64,000 nt of DNA from Maritalea porphyrae (GTDB lineage: Bacteria; Pseudomonadota; Alphaproteobacteria; Rhizobiales; Devosiaceae). The position numbers and the translations under genes are program-made. The stretch spans positions 474,412 to 538,411 of the forward strand of contig NZ_JAPWGX010000002.1 of the NCBI RefSeq assembly GCF_027213965.1, read 5' to 3'. The notes under the pieces are model-generated. The model worked only from the letters and a program-made list of their open reading frames with translations. It searched no databases and had not been told where the DNA came from. How positions within the stretch are numbered: position 1 is the first letter of the stretch; each line of letters begins with the position of its first letter. Of the stretch, positions 46,555 through 56,623 are shown piece by piece.

Positions 46555-48735
46555 TTGAACTTTCAAACCATTGCGAGCCGAAAAATGTTTAAACTCCCTG
46601 CATTGAAAATCGCCTATCGCCTCCCCCTGGCGCTAACCGGGTCAGCCCTTGCCATTGGCATTGGTTTGGGCGTTGCAAGTTTTATCATTAGTTCCAACAC
46701 CGTTGGGCAAATGACGCGCACCAAGCTAGAGACCATAGTGGAAAGCCGCGAGGTGGCGCTGAAAAACTATTTTGAGGGCGTTAGATCAGACCTGTTTGTG
46801 GAGGCGCAAAACCCGGTAGCGATCAATGGCATTAAAGATTTGAGCAAGGCGTGGGCACAAATCGAAGGCAACCCTGAGCAGGTTTTGCAAAATGCTTATG
46901 TGAACAATAATCCCTATCCGTTGGGGGAACGGCATTTATTGCAAAGCGCCAATACGGGCGAATGGTATGATGGTGTTCATGCCAAATATCACCCCTATTT
47001 CACTGCCCTGTTGGAACAAATGGGCTATTACGACATATTTCTTTTCAACAATAAGGGGCAATTGCTCTACACCGTTGCCAAAGAAAATGACTTTGCCACC
47101 AATTTTGCGCCAAATGGTGGGCGGTGGGCTGCAAGCGATTTGGGGAAAGCCTTTCAAGCCGCATCACAAATGCAGCTCGGCGAACTTAAATTTCTAGACA
47201 TCTTCCCCTACCCGCCCTCAAATGATGCACCGGCGAGTTTTATATCCACTCCCGTATTCGACAAGGGCGAACGCATTGGGGTGCTGGCCTTTCAAATCCC
47301 GGTCGATCAATTCACCAAAATCATGCATGATAAAACTGGCTTGGGCGTCACGGGCGAAACATTTATTGTTGGGGGTGACCATTCGTTCCGCAACGATTCT
47401 GTGTTCACTGACCAAAACGACATCCTTACCACCAAGCTCGATTATGCCGCCATTGATGATGCGCTTGCGGGCAAATATGGCTATACAGTCACCGATACCT
47501 ATCGGGGAGAGGAGTTAAACCTCTTAAGCGTGCCGTTTGAGTTTGCCGGGATCAATTGGGCGGTTGTTGCCGTGCAAGGGGTGTCTGAAGCCAACGCACC
47601 CGTCGATCAATTGCGCAACCTCTTGTTGGCCATCGGCTCAATTATCTTAGGGGTTATTATGATTGCCGGGTTTTTGTTTGCCCGCACCATCACCCGCCCG
47701 ATTGCCAACCTATCCAACACAATGGCGGATTTGGCTGAAGGCAATTTGGATGTGGATGTTGAAGGTACACAGGGCCAAGACGAGTTGGGGGATATGGCCC
47801 GCGCCGTGGATGTGTTTAAAGAAAATGCCATTGCCCGGCGTCGATTAGAAGAAGAAAGCGAGCAAGAGGCCAATGCGCGTTTGGCCCGCCAATCCAAAGT
47901 GGAAACACTCATCACGCAGTTCCGTGGTTCTGTGGGCGAGGCTTTAGAGACCGTTTCGCGCAACACAGGACAAATGACACAGACCGCAAATGTGTTGACG
48001 GGCATTGCCACAGACACATCAGGGCAAGCCAATGAGGTGGCCAGCGCGTCCAAAGAAGCTTCGGCAAACGTGAAAGCGGTGGCCGCTGCCGCAGAGGAAT
48101 TGGCGGCTTCAATCGAAGAGATATCGCGCCAGGTATCCAAAACCAATTCGATCGTCAACACTGCGGCTGAAGCGGCGCAAAGTACCAACACCAAGGTGAC
48201 GCGACTGGCGGATGCGGCGCAACGCATTGGTGATGTGGTGGCGCTTATTCAAGATATTGCAGAGCAGACCAATTTGTTGGCACTCAATACCTCAATTGAA
48301 GCGGCGCGGGCGGGTGAAATGGGCAAAGGCTTTGCGGTCGTTGCCACAGAGGTGAAGAGCCTTGCCAATCAAACCGCCAGCGCAACCGAAGAAATTGCCA
48401 ACCAAATCACTGAAATTCAAGATAGCACCAAAGAGGCTGTGCAAGCGATTGAACAGATCGCGCAAACCATGGCGGAAGTAACGAGCTATACCACCTCGAT
48501 CGCCTCTGCGGTGGAAGAGCAAGGGGCAGCGACCGCTGAGATCAGCCAAAGCGTTACCCAAGCGGCAACGGGCACCGAACAGGTGGCAGGCTCGATCAAT
48601 TTGGTGACCACATCTGCGGGGGAAACCAACCAAAGTGCGAACCAAGTTTTGGTGGCTTCTGAAGATATGGCACGCCAGGCCCAAACCCTACAATCAACCG
48701 TTGATACATTCTTGTCCGAAGTTGCTGCAGCTTAA
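46555..48735 (+). CDS. Transmembrane methyl-accepting chemotaxis protein (dCache-HAMP-MA)
   Basis: A 726-residue chemoreceptor. A first membrane helix (~residues 22-45), a periplasmic double-Cache-like sensor (~50-350; [32 protein letters not shown]) and a second helix (~365-385) precede a HAMP domain ([19 protein letters not shown]). The signalling hairpin has [19 protein letters not shown] and [17 protein letters not shown]. The start is TTG 46555, or ATG 46585, which would also keep the first helix. It ends at a strong terminator. Its ligand is unknown; Cache domains usually bind small organic or amino acids. Confidence 0.92.
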   Translation: MNFQTIASRKMFKLPALKIAYRLPLALTGSALAIGIGLGVASFIISSNTVGQMTRTKLETIVESREVALKNYFEGVRSDLFVEAQNPVAINGIKDLSKAWAQIEGNPEQVLQNAYVNNNPYPLGERHLLQSANTGEWYDGVHAKYHPYFTALLEQMGYYDIFLFNNKGQLLYTVAKENDFATNFAPNGGRWAASDLGKAFQAASQMQLGELKFLDIFPYPPSNDAPASFISTPVFDKGERIGVLAFQIPVDQFTKIMHDKTGLGVTGETFIVGGDHSFRNDSVFTDQNDILTTKLDYAAIDDALAGKYGYTVTDTYRGEELNLLSVPFEFAGINWAVVAVQGVSEANAPVDQLRNLLLAIGSIILGVIMIAGFLFARTITRPIANLSNTMADLAEGNLDVDVEGTQGQDELGDMARAVDVFKENAIARRRLEEESEQEANARLARQSKVETLITQFRGSVGEALETVSRNTGQMTQTANVLTGIATDTSGQANEVASASKEASANVKAVAAAAEELAASIEEISRQVSKTNSIVNTAAEAAQSTNTKVTRLADAAQRIGDVVALIQDIAEQTNLLALNTSIEAARAGEMGKGFAVVATEVKSLANQTASATEEIANQITEIQDSTKEAVQAIEQIAQTMAEVTSYTTSIASAVEEQGAATAEISQSVTQAATGTEQVAGSINLVTTSAGETNQSANQVLVASEDMARQAQTLQSTVDTFLSEVAAA

Positions 48736-48763
48736 ACTGGTCCTCCCCGGTTTAGCTCATGCC

Positions 48764-48792
48764 AAATGGCCCCTATTTAGGGGCCATTTTTC
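48764..48792 (+). terminator. Rho-independent terminator after the chemoreceptor
   Basis: A 12-bp perfect stem, AAATGGCCCCTA and TAGGGGCCATTT, is followed by further T residues. Confidence 0.9.
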
Positions 48793-48858
48793 GTTTGCAT
48801 AGCCATGAGTTCTCCCCTAGCGTTTGTTGTCTAAACGCCCCTCCTTTGAGTAATCCCC

Positions 48859-50028
48859 ATGATCAAACCCCAACATCGAATTTTTGCGATCTTCTTCTTG
48901 TTTGCATTTGGACTTGGATCGCTATTGTCACGACTTGCTGACATACAAGTGCAACTGGGCATTCAAGAGGGGCAGTTGGGGTTGGCGCTGATGTGCAGCT
49001 CGTTGGGCATGTTGGTTTTTTTGACCTTGGGCGCGCCGCTGGTCGAAAAAATTGGCACCAAGCGCACGTTCATTATTGGCAATATTGCGATGATTTCCCT
49101 CTATATTCTTGTGGCTGGCTCATCGGTTTACTGGGTTGTGATTGCCACCATTCTGATGGGTGGCATGGCGGTGGGCGCGATGGAAATCTCGATCAATGTG
49201 GAAGCAGATCGGCTTGAAGCCCATATTGGGCGGCGCATTATGAATCGCTGCCATGGGTTCTGGAGCTTTGGCTTTTTTGCAGCGGCCCTTCTGGGCGGTT
49301 TTATGCGCCAATTTGATGTGTCGCCCTTCATGCACATGATTGTGGTTTTCCCCATTGTTGCCCTTGGCACTATTGGCGCAGTGATTGGCCAAGAAATGGC
49401 CCCGGAAAAACCTGACGCCAGCGCAGAAAAACCAGGGATATTTACAAAACCCACCCCATTTATCTTGGCCCTTTGTGCGGTGTCCTTTGGTGCATTGATC
49501 GCTGAAGGTGCGGGCATTGATTGGTCCGTCATTTACATGCGTGACAGTTTTGAAATCGCTGAGTTTGTGGAAAGCTCAAGCCTGATCGCCTTTACGTTGG
49601 TGATGGCGCTGACCCGGTTTTTCGCCGACCCGGTGGTGGAGAAATTCGGCACGGTGCTGATGGCGCGTATCTCTATTGGCATTACAATAGTTGGCGTTTC
49701 ACTGGTGGGGATTGCCCCCACGTTCTGGCTGGCCATTTTGGGGTTCATGCTGTTGGGCATGGGCTCAAGCATCATCTATCCGCTCGCAGTTTCGGCAGCC
49801 GCCCGTCGTCAAGATCGACCCGCCTCGATAAATGTGGCCTCTTTGGCGCAAACCGCCTTCTTGGTGTTTTTTATTGGCCCAGCCAGCCTTGGCTTTATCG
49901 CTGAGAGCTTTGGCATACGCATGGCATTAATGGCCCCCTTGCCCCTCTTGGTGCTAGGGTTGGCGTTTGCCGGCATCTTAGATGAAAGCCGGTTCCCCAG
50001 TGCGAAGAAATCGATTAAATTGGATTAA
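48859..50028 (+). CDS. MFS transporter
   Basis: A major facilitator superfamily protein of 389 residues with about twelve hydrophobic helices. The A-like loop after helix 2 reads GAPLVEKIGTKRTFIIGN. The N-terminal part (FGLGSLLSRLADIQVQLGIQ) resembles the FucP/YbjJ-like group often annotated as sugar or drug transporters. The substrate is not known. It overlaps mmcB by one base, so the two are translationally coupled. Confidence 0.88.
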   Translation: MIKPQHRIFAIFFLFAFGLGSLLSRLADIQVQLGIQEGQLGLALMCSSLGMLVFLTLGAPLVEKIGTKRTFIIGNIAMISLYILVAGSSVYWVVIATILMGGMAVGAMEISINVEADRLEAHIGRRIMNRCHGFWSFGFFAAALLGGFMRQFDVSPFMHMIVVFPIVALGTIGAVIGQEMAPEKPDASAEKPGIFTKPTPFILALCAVSFGALIAEGAGIDWSVIYMRDSFEIAEFVESSSLIAFTLVMALTRFFADPVVEKFGTVLMARISIGITIVGVSLVGIAPTFWLAILGFMLLGMGSSIIYPLAVSAAARRQDRPASINVASLAQTAFLVFFIGPASLGFIAESFGIRMALMAPLPLLVLGLAFAGILDESRFPSAKKSIKLD

Positions 50029-50507
50029 TGAGTTCACACCTTGATCATTTGCCCCCAATTGTTGATGGGCGACAATCTGAGACCGCGTTGCGGGTGCAAC
50101 GGGGCACCATGCGTTTGTTGCGTGAACGGTTTGATTTTTGTTGCTTTGCGGAAGTCTCTTTGGCCAATGGGCGGCGTGCGGACTTGTTGGGCGTCGGCCC
50201 GAAGGGTGACATTTGGATTGTTGAGATTAAATCAAGCTTGCAGGACTATCAGGTGGACAATAAATGGCCTGAATATCACCAGTTTTGTGATCGCTTTTTC
50301 TTTGCGAAACCACCCGAATTGGATGGCGATATTTTTCCCGAAGATCAAGGTTTAATCGTAGCTGATGGGCACGGTGCGGAAATATTGCGCAATGCAGACG
50401 AGGACAAATTGCCTGCCGCGCGGCGCAAAGCCATGATGCTTAGAATTGCCCGCATGGGCGCGGACCGGATCCATCAATTGATGGACCCCGGCCCCAGCGC
50501 ACTTTAG
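50028..50507 (+). CDS. mmcB: MmcB family DNA repair protein
   Basis: A 159-residue protein of the restriction-endonuclease-like fold. The core has FAEVSLANGRRADLLGVGPK, GDIWIVEIKSSLQDYQVD and KWPEYHQFCDRFFFA, where the Asp and the Glu-x-Lys match a PD-(D/E)xK nuclease site. In Caulobacter, MmcB is a damage-inducible protein linked to mutagenesis and repair after mitomycin C. It is coupled to the MFS gene and overlaps tail to tail with the exonuclease gene. Confidence 0.88.
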   Translation: MSSHLDHLPPIVDGRQSETALRVQRGTMRLLRERFDFCCFAEVSLANGRRADLLGVGPKGDIWIVEIKSSLQDYQVDNKWPEYHQFCDRFFFAKPPELDGDIFPEDQGLIVADGHGAEILRNADEDKLPAARRKAMMLRIARMGADRIHQLMDPGPSAL

Positions 50508-52093
50508 TTGGCTGCAAGCTCATCTTTGAGCCTTTTGATCAACTCTAGACGCTCTTTGTCGCTCTTTTTTCTCGTCAGCAGATTGCCCAATTCAATTGAA
50601 AACTGAGTATATTCGCTTGTCCAATCGGCATTGAATTGTTCTGGATCGATACGCGGGGCATCTGTGTGGACGACGCGGGCGATACCTGTGGCACGAAGTT
50701 CAAAACGATCATCCAATTGTGGCGCACGCACTTTATCGCCGCTTAACCCTTTTTCAGCCAAGGCTTTTTGCATGGCCTTGCGTCCCTCATCTTCCCCATG
50801 GGTGAGGAAAATCGCGCCGTGCGCGGGCAAACGTTCTGCAATCCAATCCATCAATTCTGTGTGGTCACCATGGGCGGAATAATTGCCAATGGAACGAATA
50901 TTTGCCCGCACCACGTGGTTTTCGCCGTGAATGCGCACTTCAGGACTTCCAGACTGAATGAAATTACCCAATGTGCCTGGTGCTTGATAGCCCACAAACA
51001 AAACCGTTGATTTGGGGTCTGAAATATTGTTGCGCAAATGGTGTTTGATGCGGCCCGCATCGCACATGCCAGAAGCAGCCATTATGATGGCGCCACCATT
51101 GATCTTGTTGATGTCTTTTGACTCTTGCACTGATTCAACAATGCGGAACCGATTGTCAGCAAATAGCTCGTCTGGGCTAAGTTCCATATCGTGAAACCCT
51201 TTAGAATGCCGCTTGAACACAGCGGTCACCTTTCGGGCCAAGGGACTATCAAGAAAGACCAATTGTGGATCAATATCACCATTTTTGATCAACAATCCGA
51301 TATCGTGTAGCAATTCTTGCGATCGTTCGACCGCAAAGGCGGGGATCACCAAATTGCCCCCACGCCCCAGCGCGCGGTTGATTTCAGTTTTGAGAACGTC
51401 ACGACGTTTTTCTAGAGAATAATCATCACGTTCCCGACCACCGTAGGTGCTTTCACAAAGGATATAGTCAAAGCCAGCTGGCGCATCAGGTTCGAGATAG
51501 AAGACCTTTTCATCTGGGCCAATATCGCCTGAAAACAAAATGTGAATCGGTTTGCCACTCGCATCGTCTACTTGCACCTCAATAGAAGCTGAACCTAAAA
51601 TATGCCCCGCATTCCAAAACCGTGCTTTTACACCTGGACCGGGTTCAAACCATGTTTGATATTCATATCCCACTGGGCGGGTTAGCGCTTCTTGTGCGTC
51701 TTCTTTTGTGTAGAGCGGATCAATGGGCGGCTTGCCTTTACGGGCGCGCCGACGATTTTCACGCTCAGCTTCATACTCATGGATGCCGGCGCTATCGGGC
51801 AACAAATAATCCATCAACCCGGCGGTCGCCTCTATGGCGTGAATTGGACCTTCAAAGCCATATTTCACTAGTTTGGGCAACAGGCCCGCATGATCAATAT
51901 GGGCATGGGTGAGCAGCACATAGTCAATGTCTGCCGGGCGAAATGGAAACGGTTTTTCGTTCAAGGCACGAACAGTCTTATTGCCTTGGAACAGACCACA
52001 ATCCACCAAGAATTCCCCGCCGGGGTGGGAGATCCTATAGCAAGAACCGGTGACGGTGCCCGCCGCACCATGAAAAGACAATGTAACCGTCAT
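50504..52093 (-). CDS. MBL-fold beta-CASP RNA exonuclease (CPSF73-like)
   Basis: A metallo-beta-lactamase fold ribonuclease of 529 residues. The zinc signature is LLTHAHIDHAGLLPKLV. The beta-CASP part has IIMAASGMCDAGRIKHHL, and the closing motifs are IGNYSAHGDHTELMDW and IFLTHGEDEGRKAM. Such bacterial and archaeal proteins resemble the eukaryotic mRNA 3'-end endonuclease CPSF73 and probably process or degrade RNA. The RMMBL tail is present. It is followed, on its own strand, by no other gene. Confidence 0.9.
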   Translation of the reverse strand: MTVTLSFHGAAGTVTGSCYRISHPGGEFLVDCGLFQGNKTVRALNEKPFPFRPADIDYVLLTHAHIDHAGLLPKLVKYGFEGPIHAIEATAGLMDYLLPDSAGIHEYEAERENRRRARKGKPPIDPLYTKEDAQEALTRPVGYEYQTWFEPGPGVKARFWNAGHILGSASIEVQVDDASGKPIHILFSGDIGPDEKVFYLEPDAPAGFDYILCESTYGGRERDDYSLEKRRDVLKTEINRALGRGGNLVIPAFAVERSQELLHDIGLLIKNGDIDPQLVFLDSPLARKVTAVFKRHSKGFHDMELSPDELFADNRFRIVESVQESKDINKINGGAIIMAASGMCDAGRIKHHLRNNISDPKSTVLFVGYQAPGTLGNFIQSGSPEVRIHGENHVVRANIRSIGNYSAHGDHTELMDWIAERLPAHGAIFLTHGEDEGRKAMQKALAEKGLSGDKVRAPQLDDRFELRATGIARVVHTDAPRIDPEQFNADWTSEYTQFSIELGNLLTRKKSDKERLELIKRLKDELAAN

Positions 52094-52128
52094 GTGTCGA
52101 CCTATTGTTTTTAAAAATCAAATGGGTG

Positions 52129-52156
52129 GCGCGAGCAGCTGAAGGAGCGCTCGCGC
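52129..52156 (-). terminator. Hairpin after actR
   Basis: GCGCGAGC and GCTCGCGC pair across a 12-base loop. On the minus strand it lies 11 bases after the actR stop, with a T-rich run starting about 12 bases further on. Moderate support only. Confidence 0.5.
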
Positions 52157-52166
52157 AAATTTAGGT

Positions 52167-52721
52167 TTATCGTGGCGCGCGTTTTGCCAAAATGCGCTGC
52201 AATGTGCGCCGATGCATGTTCAACCGCCGAGCTGTTTCGGACACATTGCGGTCGCATAATTCATAAACCCGTTGGATATGCTCCCAGCGCACCCGATCAG
52301 CTGACATGGGGTTTTCTGGCGGGTCGGCCTTTATTTCATCATCCGATGCCATAAGCGCTTTAAACACATCATCGGCATCAGCAGGTTTTGCCAAATAATC
52401 CACCGCGCCGAGCTTAACCGCGGTAACGGCAGTCGCAATATTGCCGTAGCCAGTGAGCACGACAGCGCGTGCATCGGGCCGTTTTTCATTTAGTGCAGAC
52501 ACAACTTGCAATCCATTGCCGTCTTCCAAGCGCATATCCACCACCGCAAAGGCTGGGGGGTTGGACTTCACTTGGGCAATGCCTGCGGCGACGCTGTCAG
52601 CGACGCGCACGTCAAAGCCGCGCTTTTGCATGGCGCGTTCAAGCCGGGTGAGGAACGGCTTGTCGTCATCCACCAGCAATAGTGACAGGTCTTTGCCCAT
52701 CAATTCTTGCACATTTGTCAT
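52167..52721 (-). CDS. actR: ActR/RegA/PrrA redox response regulator
   Basis: A response regulator of 184 residues, exactly the usual length of RegA. The receiver domain has the DDD pocket (LLLVDDDKPFLTRLER), the phospho-acceptor Asp in VVDMRLEDGNGL, and the Lys in DYLAKPADADD. The C-terminal Fis-type helix-turn-helix is CDRNVSETARRLNMHRRTLQ, the strongly conserved DNA-contact helix of this family. ATG 52721 follows GAGG by about seven bases. With ActS it adjusts respiration, carbon and nitrogen metabolism to redox state. Confidence 0.94.
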   Translation of the reverse strand: MTNVQELMGKDLSLLLVDDDKPFLTRLERAMQKRGFDVRVADSVAAGIAQVKSNPPAFAVVDMRLEDGNGLQVVSALNEKRPDARAVVLTGYGNIATAVTAVKLGAVDYLAKPADADDVFKALMASDDEIKADPPENPMSADRVRWEHIQRVYELCDRNVSETARRLNMHRRTLQRILAKRAPR

Positions 52722-52776
52722 TGGCTTACCTCGCAATCAATTCAACCTATGTCACACATTGCCGCGCGACAAAAGA

Positions 52777-54111
52777 TCATCTCATCTCCCCGGCTGGGAC
52801 CTTATCTGACTTTTCTATTTCAATCACCTGTCGGCGCCAGCGTATATTGACGCAGGCATGACCGTTGGGGTTTAGGTTGGCAAACCCCACTTGCGCACCC
52901 GAGCGTTCGAGCAAGGTTTTAGCGATAAACACCCCCAAACCTAGACCGCCGGGTTCGGTTGGATCGTTATCAATGAGGTCATCTTTTGGCCGGCTGGTCA
53001 GATAGGGCTCTCCGAGCCGCACCAGCATTTCGGGGGCAAAACCCGCGCCATCATCTGTGATATTGATCAGCACTTGATCTTTTGACCACACAAGATCGAT
53101 TGTGACCACTTGCTGGGCGAAATCCACCGCGTTTTCGATGAAGTTGCCTAACCCATAGTTCAGCCCTGCGTTGCGCGCGATCAATGGTTCGCTGCCCTCG
53201 CCCTTTTTGTTGATCACAATTTCGATGCCAAAAAAGCGGTGCGGCTCGACCACTTCAGCGACAAAATCTGAAAGGGTCAATTCGCTAAAAGGGTCCTCGC
53301 CTGCGTTTAGGTTACGCAGCTTTTGCAAAATGGTCCGACACCGGGCCGCCTGTTCTGAAATCAATTCAAGATCTTGCTTTACTGATTCCTTGTCACTGAG
53401 GTCTGAAAGCGCTTCTTTGCCCGCAAGGGCAATGGTTGCCAAAGGCGTGCCCAACTCGTGGGCAGCCGCTGCGGCCAAACCATCAAGGGCGGTGATGTGG
53501 GTTTCGCGGGCCAGCACCAATTCGGTTGCGCTTAACGCATCGGCCAATTGGCGCGCTTCGTGCGCCACACGGTTCGTGTAAGCTGAAATAAAACTCACCC
53601 CACACACAATGCCCACCCAAACACCAAATGTATAAAGATTGGGGAATTGGACCGGCGTTTGCGGGTCCCACGGCAAGGGAAAGTGAAAGAACCCAAGCGC
53701 TGTTGCAATGCCAACAACAAGGACGCTCAACCCAACTGTCCAGCGAAAAGGCAGGGTGGTGGCGGACACAGAAATTGGCGCCAACAGCAAAATCGCAAAG
53801 GGATTGGACAGGCCACCTGTCAAATAAAGCAGACCGCCAAGTTGCATACAATCGTAAGCCAGCATCGCCGCTGCATAGTGCGAACGCAGGCGATAATTGG
53901 CCGGATATTTGATGAGCAGAATGACATTGAGCCAAGCCGAAAGGGCAATCAGGGTAAAGCATGCCCCAAGCGGCAATTCATAATTTAGGGCAAAAGCGAC
54001 CAGCAGCACACCAACGGATTGCCCCCCTACCGCCAACCAGCGCAATCGCACCAGTGTTTCGAGCCTTAGGCGATGATGGGACCCGATTTTCGTCGCAGCA
54101 AACACGCTCAT
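52777..54111 (-). CDS. actS: ActS/RegB/PrrB redox sensor histidine kinase
   Basis: The membrane kinase partner of ActR (about 444 residues). The N-terminal region has six hydrophobic helices, with the quinone-site motif GGLSNPFAILLL near residue 100. The dimerisation/phospho-acceptor helix is AAAAHELGTPLATI. The redox-active Cys region is EQAARCRTILQKL, so the regulatory cysteine of RegB is kept. The ATP site has NFIENAVDFA and GGLGLGVFIAKTLLERSG. ATG 54111 is chosen by homology; no good Shine-Dalgarno is seen, and upstream in-frame starts would add about 30 residues. Confidence 0.92.
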   Translation of the reverse strand: MSVFAATKIGSHHRLRLETLVRLRWLAVGGQSVGVLLVAFALNYELPLGACFTLIALSAWLNVILLIKYPANYRLRSHYAAAMLAYDCMQLGGLLYLTGGLSNPFAILLLAPISVSATTLPFRWTVGLSVLVVGIATALGFFHFPLPWDPQTPVQFPNLYTFGVWVGIVCGVSFISAYTNRVAHEARQLADALSATELVLARETHITALDGLAAAAAHELGTPLATIALAGKEALSDLSDKESVKQDLELISEQAARCRTILQKLRNLNAGEDPFSELTLSDFVAEVVEPHRFFGIEIVINKKGEGSEPLIARNAGLNYGLGNFIENAVDFAQQVVTIDLVWSKDQVLINITDDGAGFAPEMLVRLGEPYLTSRPKDDLIDNDPTEPGGLGLGVFIAKTLLERSGAQVGFANLNPNGHACVNIRWRRQVIEIEKSDKVPAGEMR

Positions 54112-54302
54112 TTGTACTTTTGAACTCCAAGTTTGGTCATTTGATACGCAATTGCGACAAGGATTCATATGCGAAATACGGCTAAATCCCCCCGAATGGT
54201 TCACTTTGCGTACATTTCAAGAGGTATTTTTCACTTTTTTGACGCTTGAAGCCAAAGCGTTACGCCCCAAATCTTGTGTATCGTTGATGAAGGAAGAGAA
54301 AA

Positions 54303-54761
54303 ATGAGCACAGCAATTATTAAACCCCATTGGTCCCCAATAAACATTGCCTTGATGGTTTTGGGCTTTGTTTTCTTCTGGCCGCTTGGCCTTGCAATGCT
54401 TGCCTACATTTTGTGGGGCGAACATTACGGTGGCACCGGTGAAAAGGCGGAAAAGTGGATGAACAAGCAAAAATGCAAGATGGGCCGTAAACGTGGCCGT
54501 TATGGTCGCCACTCGGCAACTGGTAACGCGGCATTTGATGAGTACCGCGAAGCCGAAATCCGTCGCCTAGAAGAAGAGCGTATGCGCCTTGAGCAAGAAC
54601 GTTCTGACTTTGAAGAATTCTTGCGCAGCTTGCACATGGCACGTGACCGCGAAGAGTTTGATCGCTTTAAATCAGCCCATAAAGCCAAGAGCTTTAGTGA
54701 AGATAATGCTGACGAGGTAAGCAAGCCGAAGAAAAAGAAAAGCGAAAGCGACGACGAGTAA
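54303..54761 (+). CDS. DUF2852 family small membrane protein
   Basis: A 152-residue protein with one or two N-terminal hydrophobic segments (NIALMVLGFVFFWPLGLAML, then AYILWGE), followed by a long charged helix rich in Arg/Glu (IRRLEEERMRLEQERSDFEE) likely to form a coiled coil. The C-terminus is very polar with a Lys run. This matches the alphaproteobacterial family DUF2852, which has no known function. It has its own terminator downstream, so it is monocistronic. Confidence 0.85.
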   Translation: MSTAIIKPHWSPINIALMVLGFVFFWPLGLAMLAYILWGEHYGGTGEKAEKWMNKQKCKMGRKRGRYGRHSATGNAAFDEYREAEIRRLEEERMRLEQERSDFEEFLRSLHMARDREEFDRFKSAHKAKSFSEDNADEVSKPKKKKSESDDE

Positions 54762-54835
54762 CAATTTGGGCATCGCATGCGCGCGGTGCCTTTCAATAAA
54801 CCTCTCCCCGCCGGTTGACCCTGGCACCCCCGAAA

Positions 54836-54869
54836 AGCATCTGCTCTTTATTGAGCAGGTGCTTTTTTT
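54836..54869 (+). terminator. Rho-independent terminator after the DUF2852 gene
   Basis: An 11-bp stem AGCATCTGCTC/GAGCAGGTGCT (one G-T pair) with a 6-base loop, followed by seven T. Confidence 0.92.
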
Positions 54870-54924
54870 GTTTAGGGCAAATTTGGGCTTGCCTTTGTGG
54901 CGCTGATACGCAAAATCGAGCCTT

Positions 54925-55656
54925 ATGTTCTTTGCCAAAAAATCTGAACCCATTCCACAAAGCACTGTCATTGAAATTGATGGTCAGCCCCAAGACATTC
55001 TTGTGCGTCAGAACAATCGCGCAAACCGCTATAGGATTACACTGGATAGTCGGCAGGGGATAATTCTGACGGTGCCTAAATCGGGCAATTGGCGCGAAGC
55101 CCAGAATTTTTTGACCAAGCAGCACAATTGGTTGGCGGCGCGTCAACACCATGTGGTGGCGCCAAAGCCCATTAAACAGGGCATTATGCTACCGGTGCGT
55201 GGTGTTGACACACTGATCCAGAGCACGGGCAGTTTGCGTGGTCTTCCCCGACTTGAACCACTAGAGGGCGCGCCCATTTTGCACGTGCCCGGCGCGCCTG
55301 AACACATTGGTCGCCGCACGATCAATTGGCTCAAGGCTGAAGCAAAAACCGATTTATCCCACAGCGTCGAAATCCACACCCAGCGACTTGGCGTGCGCCA
55401 TAAGGCCATCAGTATGCGTGACCAGTCGACCCGTTGGGGATCATGCTCGTCCGCGGGCAACCTCAACTTTAATTGGCGGCTGATCCTTGCCCCGCCTTTT
55501 GTGCTTGATTATGTGGCGGCGCACGAAGTTGCGCACTTAATCGAAATGAACCACAGCCAAGCCTTTTGGGATCAAGTGGCGCGCACTTTGCCCGACATGC
55601 AACGCGGCCGCTCATGGCTCAAAGTGCATGGCCGCACACTTTTTGCCTACCAATAG
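54925..55656 (+). CDS. YgjP-like zinc metallopeptidase (M48/WLM type)
   Basis: A 243-residue cytosolic protein of the YgjP (DUF45) family. The zinc motif HEVAHLIEMNHSQAFW lies near residue 195, with the third ligand in the same helix region. QSTRWGSCSSAGNLNFNWRL just before it is the family hallmark. The biological substrate of these proteins is not established. It appears to be transcribed alone after the DUF2852 terminator. Confidence 0.87.
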   Translation: MFFAKKSEPIPQSTVIEIDGQPQDILVRQNNRANRYRITLDSRQGIILTVPKSGNWREAQNFLTKQHNWLAARQHHVVAPKPIKQGIMLPVRGVDTLIQSTGSLRGLPRLEPLEGAPILHVPGAPEHIGRRTINWLKAEAKTDLSHSVEIHTQRLGVRHKAISMRDQSTRWGSCSSAGNLNFNWRLILAPPFVLDYVAAHEVAHLIEMNHSQAFWDQVARTLPDMQRGRSWLKVHGRTLFAYQ

Positions 55657-55971
55657 GCCAACATACCTATTTGCCACGTCATTTCGTTATGCCCAGATTA
55701 CAGACGTCAACTGCTTAATTGCCGGCAATCAATTTAGAAATCGCCATCAGACCGGCGCCCCACTAGTTACTCGGCAGTATCCGCACTCCATCTGGAAGCA
55801 GATGAGGAGCTTTTCAATGGTGCCGACAATTTTGTTGCAATCGGCACTGTCGTTTTTGGGAAATGTGCTTTGATTTTGCGAGGTGCAAAACGCCGTAAGC
55901 TTCACATCCCTTCATGGTTGTCACTCCCAGCCCTTGACCGGCCCCACTCGCCAACCTATCTTGATGAAACC
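55657..55971. other. Intergenic region without a recognised gene
   Basis: No terminator with a U-run follows the peptidase gene. A frame without a usable start codon is open from 55738 to 55998 but matches nothing that I know, so I treat it as non-coding or a decayed remnant. Confidence 0.4.
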
Positions 55972-55987
55972 GACCGAACGTTCGGTC
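55972..55987. promoter_or_regulatory. TetR-type operator palindrome
   Basis: GACCGAACGTTCGGTC is a perfect 16-bp palindrome about 85 bases before the tetR gene at 56075. GACCGnnCGGTC-like dyads are typical TetR operators, so the regulator probably represses its own two-gene operon. Confidence 0.75.
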
Positions 55988-56074
55988 TGATTCGTTGATT
56001 GGCTTGATTGGTGGGAAAAAGGGAGGGCGTCTTGTGTTGGTGGCGTTTTTTAAGGGGCGAAAGGATAGGGTGAT

Positions 56075-56623
56075 ATGAATATTGATGCATTGGACAGATT
56101 GGATGGCAAACAGCGGGCGCTGTTTGCAGCATTTCAACTGTTTTTGCGGCATGGGGTCGACGGCACCAGCATCGACGAAGTGGTGAAAGTTGCGGCGATT
56201 TCGCGGGGTGGGCTGTATCACCATTTTGCCTCCAAAGATGAACTATATGACGCAGTACTTGAGTTGTATTTTTTGCGTGGCTATTCCGAATTTGACTTGG
56301 CGGTGTTTGATGGTCTTCCATTTGAAGCGCAAAAAACCACGCTGACCAGCGCCATCAGTTCCATGTTTGTGGATGTTGCCCATCGCTATGGGGTCGATAA
56401 AGCCCGTTATTTTGCCCTATATTTTGACAGCCTAAGCCGTTCGGAAAAGTTTATACGCGCCGTACAAAAGTTCTACGCAAATGTTTTGGCTGCGCTTGAA
56501 ACCAGTGCGCCCAGCAAACAGGACGCCATAACCTTTATGCGGTTGGTAGAAGGTGAGATTTATTTCTCCACCATTTATGAGCGCACGCCAGATTTTACAT
56601 CATTGAACCCGAGCGAGGATTAA
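56075..56623 (+). CDS. TetR family transcriptional regulator
   Basis: A 182-residue repressor. The N-terminal helix-turn-helix (residues ~10-55) reads FLRHGVDGTSIDEVVKVAAI then SRGGLYHHFASKDELYDAV, the standard TetR pattern. The C-terminal ligand domain is not assignable to a subclass. It is followed without any gap (TAA then ATG) by a methyltransferase-like membrane protein gene, so the pair is an operon governed by the palindrome upstream. Confidence 0.9.
   Translation: MNIDALDRLDGKQRALFAAFQLFLRHGVDGTSIDEVVKVAAISRGGLYHHFASKDELYDAVLELYFLRGYSEFDLAVFDGLPFEAQKTTLTSAISSMFVDVAHRYGVDKARYFALYFDSLSRSEKFIRAVQKFYANVLAALETSAPSKQDAITFMRLVEGEIYFSTIYERTPDFTSLNPSED

Noticed and set aside
55738..55998. 86-codon open frame before the tetR gene
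   Set aside because: It has no ATG or convincing start, no recognisable family, and runs through the operator palindrome.
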